Assembly (NCBI GenBank): GCA_045863575.1 | Contig: BTUC01000230.1 | Location: forward strand, 1 to 11,751 | DNA length: 11,751 nucleotides | From: JAAXZI01 sp045863575 | Lineage (GTDB): Bacteria > Planctomycetota > Phycisphaerae > UBA1845 > PWPN01 | Direction: 5' to 3' | Shown here: in pieces, positions 7,888 through 11,751 of the stretch | Numbering within the stretch: the first letter of the stretch is position 1 | Layout of the letters: each line of letters opens with the position of its first letter | The notes under the pieces: model-generated | Seen by the model: only the letters and a program-made list of their open reading frames with translations | Databases searched by the model: none | Told to the model about the DNA's origin: nothing | Position numbers and translations under genes: made by a program

Positions 7888-7928
7888 AAAGTCTGTGCCG
7901 TCAGGTCCGCGGCCGATCCATACCCCGG

Positions 7929-8045
7929 GTGTACCAATGCTGTGCTCGCCGCGCCGAAGCCTGCTCGCGAAGGCGGGTCAGCAGTGTTCGGAGACGACGG
8001 ACGCTCCCTCCTGCTCTCGGCACTGCTCACAGTGCAGCGGCACAC
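7929..8045 (-). repeat. MITE-like dispersed repeat, copy B (117 bp, inverted relative to copy A)
   Basis: Read on the minus strand, this begins GTGTGCC (8045-8039) and ends GGTACAC (7935-7929), an imperfect terminal inverted repeat differing from copy A at one base. It aligns with copy A end to end, with a 6-nt deletion near the left hairpin and scattered substitutions. The longest identical stretch is 26 bases (7963-7988). It also shares a 14-base block including GTGAGCAGTGC. It sits between the TIM-barrel gene and the hydrolase. The region 8046-8091 between it and the TIM-barrel stop shows nothing recognisable. Confidence 0.8.
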
Positions 8046-8091
8046 GCGTTCACGATCAGCCACGCGATGATTGTCAGCCTTGAAACCACCG

Positions 8092-8931
8092 TCATCTGCC
8101 CGGGGACTCCAGCTTGCCGCGGACGAAGGCCATACTGGCCGGGAGCTGGGCCTCCGTCAACCCGTGCAGCACGACCGGCCCGTCGAAACCCGACGACCGC
8201 ATGCACTCGAAATAGCAGTCATAGTCCAGCAGGCCTGTGCCGGCGGCCTCGTGGCCGGCTTCTCCGTCGGCACTGAGGTCCTTCGCATGCACCAGAACGA
8301 TCTCGTCGCCGAGCAACTCGAACGCCTCGCGAAGAATCTCCCGCATGCGCGGCAGGGTTCCGGCCGGGAACAGGTTGGCGCCGTCCATGATCACCTTGAG
8401 TCGCGGCGAGCGTATCTCGTCCAGTAGACGACGGCCTTTGGCGGCCGATTCGACGACGTTGGATACTTCAGGTTCAAACGCCAGCGTGACGCCGGCCCCT
8501 TCGGCAATGTCGATCGCTTTTGCCAGCGTCTGGATCATGTCACGCCAGGCCTCCGGCGTGTTGTTGTCCGGATGATGACGCCACATGTCCTGAGGATCGC
8601 GCGTGCCGGTGCACAGCGTGATGGTCCTGGTTCCCAGTGAGCCGCAGGCACTGGCCAGCACGGCCAGCCGGCGTAGCCCCGCCTCGCGATATTGCGCGTC
8701 CGGATGAGCCATATTGAATGTGCCCGACACGGCCGCCATCCGAATGCCGCGGGCCGCGACTTCTCTCCCGATCCGTTCAGCGAATTCGGTTTCGATAGTA
8801 TCCGGCAGCGAAGACAGGCCCGCGCAGGACATATTGAACTGGATGCAATCCAATCCGTGCGACTGCACCGCGTCAAGCACGCCATCGAGCGTCGGGCGGA
8901 CGAAGGTTTTGGCAAATATACCCAGGCGCAT
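8092..8931 (-). CDS. Sugar phosphate isomerase/epimerase-like TIM-barrel protein (AP endonuclease 2/xylose isomerase-like superfamily)
   Basis: A 279-residue TIM-barrel of the family that includes sugar epimerases, inosose dehydratase-like and hydroxypyruvate isomerase-like enzymes. Strand-end motifs follow the family: GIFAKTF at the start, LDCIQFNMS, MAAVSGTFNMAHP (about 65-77), TITLCTGTR, LAFEPE (Glu153 and Glu155), VIMDGANLF (Asp183), VLVHAKD (His215) and GTGLLDYD (231-238). Glu, Asp and His here are candidate ligands of a divalent metal. At the last strand, where many relatives have a glutamate, this protein has VVLHGL (His256). I chose the ATG at 8931 because GAGG lies 5 nt upstream and the protein then begins at the first strand; an in-frame GTG at 8952 would overlap the preceding stop as GTGA. 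The gap to the RuBisCO-like gene upstream is only 17 nt, so the two are almost certainly one operon. Isomerase, epimerase, dehydratase or decarboxylase activity are all possible. Confidence 0.88.
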   Translation of the reverse strand: MRLGIFAKTFVRPTLDGVLDAVQSHGLDCIQFNMSCAGLSSLPDTIETEFAERIGREVAARGIRMAAVSGTFNMAHPDAQYREAGLRRLAVLASACGSLGTRTITLCTGTRDPQDMWRHHPDNNTPEAWRDMIQTLAKAIDIAEGAGVTLAFEPEVSNVVESAAKGRRLLDEIRSPRLKVIMDGANLFPAGTLPRMREILREAFELLGDEIVLVHAKDLSADGEAGHEAAGTGLLDYDCYFECMRSSGFDGPVVLHGLTEAQLPASMAFVRGKLESPGR

Positions 8932-8936
8932 GAATA

Positions 8937-8940
8937 CCTC
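8937..8940 (-). promoter_or_regulatory. Ribosome binding site selecting the internal ATG of the TIM-barrel gene
   Basis: GAGG on the minus strand, 5 nt before the ATG at 8931. It favours this ATG over the GTG at 8952, which has only a weak upstream sequence. Confidence 0.6.
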
Positions 8941-8948
8941 GACCAGAC

Positions 8949-10376
8949 TCACTTCCGCAGTGCCGGGTACCTCTGCACCAGTGCCATCTCCAATGCCTTG
9001 AGCTTCTGACCCCGGGCGATATCCAGGAGAGCGGGGGCCTGCTGATCGATGGGCAGGTCGCGCAGTTCACCGGAACGATGTACCTCCAGTGCCTGGGTCA
9101 TGGCCTCCGCGCCGAGGCGAGGGTCAGCCCGACCTTGCTCGTTCTTGATCGAGTTGATGGCCGAGCCGGCCAGGAAGAGCACGTTCTCGGTGATGCCGCG
9201 CCGCTCAACGTCCGCCAGGTTGGCACAGATATTGCCCTGATCCAGGCCGCCGGCGCGTACGATCATGGTGGGTTCGATCCCCGGCAATGGGCGCGCGAGT
9301 ACCTCCTCGGACGCAACCCACTCCTGGCCGTAGGGCCGGATGTGCGGCCGTCCGGCGCTAAGCGGCGCGGTCTGGCGAAAGTCGATTCCGTCCAGCCGGG
9401 CCAAGAGATCGACGACCTCGCGCCAGATTGAGCGCGTCTTCACGCAGATGCCGGCATTGTGTCCGTAAATGGCCGGCGGATTCGGCAGGCCTTTCGTGGC
9501 CGCGCGCACCATGCGGACGGTTCCCCCGGCATAGGTTTCGCTGAACATCACCCCGGTGGCCCCGGCCTCCAGGACGGCGTGGACCGTGTCGAGGATCTCG
9601 TTGGGTGCGCCGGTCACATGCGGAGCGAAGATCAGCCCCAGGCCGCCGCGCTGGGCCATGGATCTCTCGATGGCGGCCACCGCCCGCCGCGTGCGCTCGG
9701 CTACCGGCGAGTAATCCAGATTCGGATAGAGGTCCTCATCCTCCTTGACGAACAGGAACAGGCTGCATCGGGCGGCCTCCTCGACGAGGGCGCCGACCTC
9801 GTCCGGGATGATGCCGGCCGTCGGTTTCAGGATCGTGCCGAACGCGGGCTGATCGGGTGCAAACCCAGTTCGCTTACGCAACCCCCTGGGGCCGTAGGCT
9901 GGGCCGGGAAACGTGCGGATGACCGGTTCGGGGAGCGTGATATTCACCAGGCGGGCGTCCTGGTTCTCATACATATCGAACGCGGCCGCCCCACCGAGTG
10001 TGTGCAGCAGATCGGTCGAAGTCAGATGCCCGTCGGGATGGAGCATCATCTTGAGCGGGAAGGCCACATGCAGCAGGCCAATACGGCCGGTGGCGTCCCA
10101 GGCGTCCACACCGGCCGGCTTGGCAGTGCACTGATCCAGCAATGAACCGGGCGGCGGGTTGTGAATGCCGCTGGTGGCGTGGTAGGCGATCTCCTCCACG
10201 GCGTCGGCGAGTTTCATGCTGCGCAGGGCGAGGAAATAGGTCGCCACGGCCTGGCCGTCCATGATGGGCGGTGGGCCGGCTGCGAGACGTTCGGCGACCA
10301 CGGCGCGTAACTGATCCTCCCGCGCGTCGAAGTCGTACCAGAGTTGATCCAGCGTCTGGGATGATAAGGGCTTCAT
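8949..10376 (-). CDS. Form IV RuBisCO-like protein (RLP)
   Basis: A 475-residue protein of the RuBisCO large-subunit superfamily. The N-terminal alpha/beta domain begins near VATYFLAL (44-51) after an extension of about 40 residues; the TIM-barrel domain starts near GTILKPTAGI. By alignment by eye to plant RuBisCO, Lys184 matches K175, and FVKEDED supplies Lys211, Asp213 and Glu214 in place of the carbamylated K201 and metal ligands D203/E204. His306 (YGHNAG) matches H294. Residues needed for ribulose bisphosphate carboxylation are changed: K177 to Thr, R295 to Asn, N123 probably to Gly, and the loop 6 region (332-345) has no lysine. It is therefore not a CO2-fixing enzyme. Known RLPs act as enolases, isomerases or decarboxylases on sugar phosphates, for instance in methionine salvage or apiose/isoapionate degradation; I cannot assign this one to a subgroup. 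Its stop is 17 nt before the TIM-barrel start, implying co-transcription. Confidence 0.92.
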   Translation of the reverse strand: MKPLSSQTLDQLWYDFDAREDQLRAVVAERLAAGPPPIMDGQAVATYFLALRSMKLADAVEEIAYHATSGIHNPPPGSLLDQCTAKPAGVDAWDATGRIGLLHVAFPLKMMLHPDGHLTSTDLLHTLGGAAAFDMYENQDARLVNITLPEPVIRTFPGPAYGPRGLRKRTGFAPDQPAFGTILKPTAGIIPDEVGALVEEAARCSLFLFVKEDEDLYPNLDYSPVAERTRRAVAAIERSMAQRGGLGLIFAPHVTGAPNEILDTVHAVLEAGATGVMFSETYAGGTVRMVRAATKGLPNPPAIYGHNAGICVKTRSIWREVVDLLARLDGIDFRQTAPLSAGRPHIRPYGQEWVASEEVLARPLPGIEPTMIVRAGGLDQGNICANLADVERRGITENVLFLAGSAINSIKNEQGRADPRLGAEAMTQALEVHRSGELRDLPIDQQAPALLDIARGQKLKALEMALVQRYPALRK

Positions 10377-10384
10377 GTCGCGCA

Positions 10385-10389
10385 CTCCT
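10385..10389 (-). promoter_or_regulatory. Ribosome binding site fixing the RLP start
   Basis: AGGAG on the minus strand ends 8 nt before the ATG at 10376. An upstream in-frame GTG (10385-10383) overlaps this site, so the ATG three codons later is the likely start. Confidence 0.8.
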
Positions 10390-10462
10390 GTCGGTTGGGT
10401 ACGTTAGAGAGCCTGCGGGGGAAACGCAAGGTTTGTCAACAAGGGAACACAGCGCGCCCAGA

Positions 10463-10497
10463 TTACCCCCCCAACCCCCCCTTCAAAAGGGGGGGAG
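10463..10497. repeat. C-rich palindromic 35-bp repeat, copy 1
   Basis: TTAC followed by two C-tracts separated by AA, then CTTCAAAAG and a G-tract. The second C-tract pairs with the G-tract as a strong hairpin (CCCCCCCTT with AAGGGGGGG). It lies in the 155-bp gap upstream of the RLP gene. A small hairpin, GCCGC-GAAG-GCGGC (10499-10512), follows. Similar C-tract/G-tract repeats occur between genes in many unrelated bacteria. Confidence 0.75.
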
Positions 10498-10531
10498 AGC
10501 CGCGAAGGCGGCGAGAGACGTTGCGCGTCAC

Positions 10532-10566
10532 TTACCCCCCTGCCCCCCCCTTTGAAAGGAGGGAAG
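10532..10566. repeat. C-rich palindromic 35-bp repeat, copy 2, overlapping the NADH dehydrogenase 3' end
   Basis: The same layout and length as copy 1 in direct orientation, 69 bp further on, with C-tracts separated by TG, then CTTTGAAAG and GGAGGG. On the minus strand it encodes the last residues and the TAA stop of the NADH dehydrogenase frame. Confidence 0.75.
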
Positions 10567-11751
10567 AGTCTGGGTCTGGGCAGGTTTCGGCCGTGATCAG
10601 CCGGGCCGGGCGGTTGCGGGTGAAGTAGTTGTAGGCCCATTGCAGGAACACGAGCACGCGATTAGCGAACTGCACGAGGTACATGAGGTGAACGAACAGC
10701 CAGACGAGCCAGGCGACGAAGCCGGAGAACCGGATCCCACGCAGGTCGGCGACGGCAGCCGCACGTCCGATGGTCGCCATCATGCCGCGATCCTGATAGC
10801 GGAACGGCGGCAGAGAGCGTCCGCGGAGCCGCTCACGGATGAGCCGGGCGACATAGCGCCCCTGCTGCATGGCCACGGGTGCAATGCCCGGCAGCGGCTT
10901 TCCATCGTCCCCGATCGCGTGGGCCAGGTCGCCGATCACGAAAACCTCCGGGTGCCTCGGAATACTCAGGTCAGGCTGGACCATCACACGGCCAACCCGG
11001 TCGAGCTGCGCGCCGCAACGCTCCCCCAACACCTTCCCCAGTGGTGAGGCCAGGACGCCGGCCGCCCAGAGCACAGTGGGTGCAGGCAACGTTTCGCGCT
11101 GTTTCCCATCCGTCGACTCCAGCGTCACCTGCCCGGGCCCGATGTCCACAATGCTCGTTCCCGTGCGTACCGTCACGCCCAGCCGCGCGAGCGAGCGAGC
11201 TGCCGCCGCCGACAGCTCTGGCGGGTAGTGCTCCAGCACACGCGGCGACCGTTCGACCAACAGGATGCGCGCATCCGCCGGATTGATCGTCCGGAAGTCA
11301 TTCCGCAGCGTATCGTTAGCGATTTCCGCGAGCGTGCCCGCGAGTTCAACGCCGGTCGGACCACCTCCCACGATGACGAAGGTGAGCAACGCTCGGATCC
11401 GGGCCGGGTCGCTTTCGCGTTCGGCCGCTTCGAAGGCGCCGAGGATTCGCGCGCGGATGCGCGTCGCGTCCTCTACGGTCTTGAGTCCAGGAGCATGCTT
11501 TTCCCAATCGTCCCGGCCGAAGTAACCTGTGCGCGAGCCGGTGGCCACAACCAGCGTATCGTACGGCACTTCGCCATCCCTGAGGATGACCCGGCGGCCC
11601 TGCGGCTCGAGGTCCACCATCTCCCCCATCAGCACGACCGTATTGGCCTGGCGCTTCAGAATCGAACGCAGAGGGGCCGCGATGTTGGCTGGCGATAAGC
11701 CGCCGGTGGCCACCTGATAAAGCAGCGGCTGGAAGAGGTGAAAATTGCGAC
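10532..11751 (-). CDS. ndh: Type II NADH:quinone oxidoreductase (NDH-2), 5' end off the window
   Basis: This single-subunit flavoprotein passes electrons from NADH to membrane quinone without pumping protons. The frame is already open at the right edge, starting RNFHLFQPLLYQVATGGLSP, a classic NDH-2 N-terminal region. Roughly 40 residues, including the first FAD dinucleotide-binding motif, are missing, and 406 are visible. Present are the VATGS motif (about 68-72), the NADH Rossmann motif VIVGGGPTGVELAG (about 125-138), the FAD motif VFVIGDLAH (about 269-277), APVAMQQG (about 290-297) near the quinone site, and a hydrophobic C-terminal segment (GFVAWLVWLFVHLMYL, about 343-358) that anchors it to the cytoplasmic face of the membrane. 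The family usually ends close to the ARLIT seen at about 382-386. Here a further run of about 19 residues ending SLLSKGGAGG is contributed largely by a C-rich repeat. It lies in the same direction as the RLP, but the 155-bp repeat-bearing gap argues against tight coupling. Confidence 0.93.
   Translation of the reverse strand, partial: RNFHLFQPLLYQVATGGLSPANIAAPLRSILKRQANTVVLMGEMVDLEPQGRRVILRDGEVPYDTLVVATGSRTGYFGRDDWEKHAPGLKTVEDATRIRARILGAFEAAERESDPARIRALLTFVIVGGGPTGVELAGTLAEIANDTLRNDFRTINPADARILLVERSPRVLEHYPPELSAAAARSLARLGVTVRTGTSIVDIGPGQVTLESTDGKQRETLPAPTVLWAAGVLASPLGKVLGERCGAQLDRVGRVMVQPDLSIPRHPEVFVIGDLAHAIGDDGKPLPGIAPVAMQQGRYVARLIRERLRGRSLPPFRYQDRGMMATIGRAAAVADLRGIRFSGFVAWLVWLFVHLMYLVQFANRVLVFLQWAYNYFTRNRPARLITAETCPDPDSSLLSKGGAGG

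Noticed and set aside
9459..10145. A 228-codon plus-strand frame opposite the RLP gene
   Set aside because: It is a shadow of the RLP reading frame in GC-rich DNA, with no recognisable motifs.
8949..10376. A true CO2-fixing RuBisCO
   Set aside because: Loop 6 lysine, the R295 equivalent and other bisphosphate-binding residues are missing, and there is no small subunit or phosphoribulokinase gene nearby.
10434..10439. A perfect TTGACA (minus strand) as the -35 box of an RLP promoter
   Set aside because: No -10-like hexamer occurs 16-18 nt downstream, so the match alone is not enough.

Overview
The window looks like part of a GC-rich chromosome from a planctomycete-type bacterium, possibly in or near the Phycisphaerae. 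This is an inference. It rests on the large secreted protein at the left edge, with its Cys/Asp/Asn-rich calcium-type repeats, LamG-like domain and final acidic motif, and on sparse gene packing with small dispersed intergenic repeats. A run of ten Ns at 3538-3547 shows that the source is a scaffolded draft assembly.

Layout, left to right: (1) 1-2749, minus: a secreted multidomain protein that runs off the left edge. (2) 2958-4069, minus: a zinc-dependent medium-chain dehydrogenase interrupted by the N gap. (3) 4265-4894, plus, divergent from the dehydrogenase: a typical 2-Cys peroxiredoxin. (4) 4895-5262: a gene-free stretch holding a 120-bp MITE-like repeat (copy A) and a second segment bounded by 9-bp inverted repeats. 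(5) 5263-6969, plus: a bacterial GH3-family acyl-adenylating/amido-synthetase-like enzyme, convergent with (6) 7057-7875, minus: an alpha/beta hydrolase. (7) 7929-8045: copy B of the repeat, inverted relative to copy A. (8) 8092-8931 and 8949-10376, minus: a tightly spaced pair of a xylose-isomerase-like TIM-barrel protein and, upstream of it, a form IV RuBisCO-like protein. (9) 10463-10566: two 35-bp C-rich palindromic direct repeats. (10) 10532-11751, minus: a type II NADH dehydrogenase missing its N-terminus at the right edge.

Functional reading: the RuBisCO-like protein and the TIM-barrel protein are the best candidate for a small pathway, probably handling a sugar-acid or sugar-phosphate type substrate. 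The dehydrogenase could belong to similar metabolism but sits more than 4 kb away. The GH3 enzyme and the alpha/beta hydrolase lie between inverted copies of the repeat, so this block may be a movable or recombinogenic unit. The peroxiredoxin and NADH dehydrogenase are general redox genes. No tRNA, rRNA, CRISPR array, integrase or full insertion sequence was seen.
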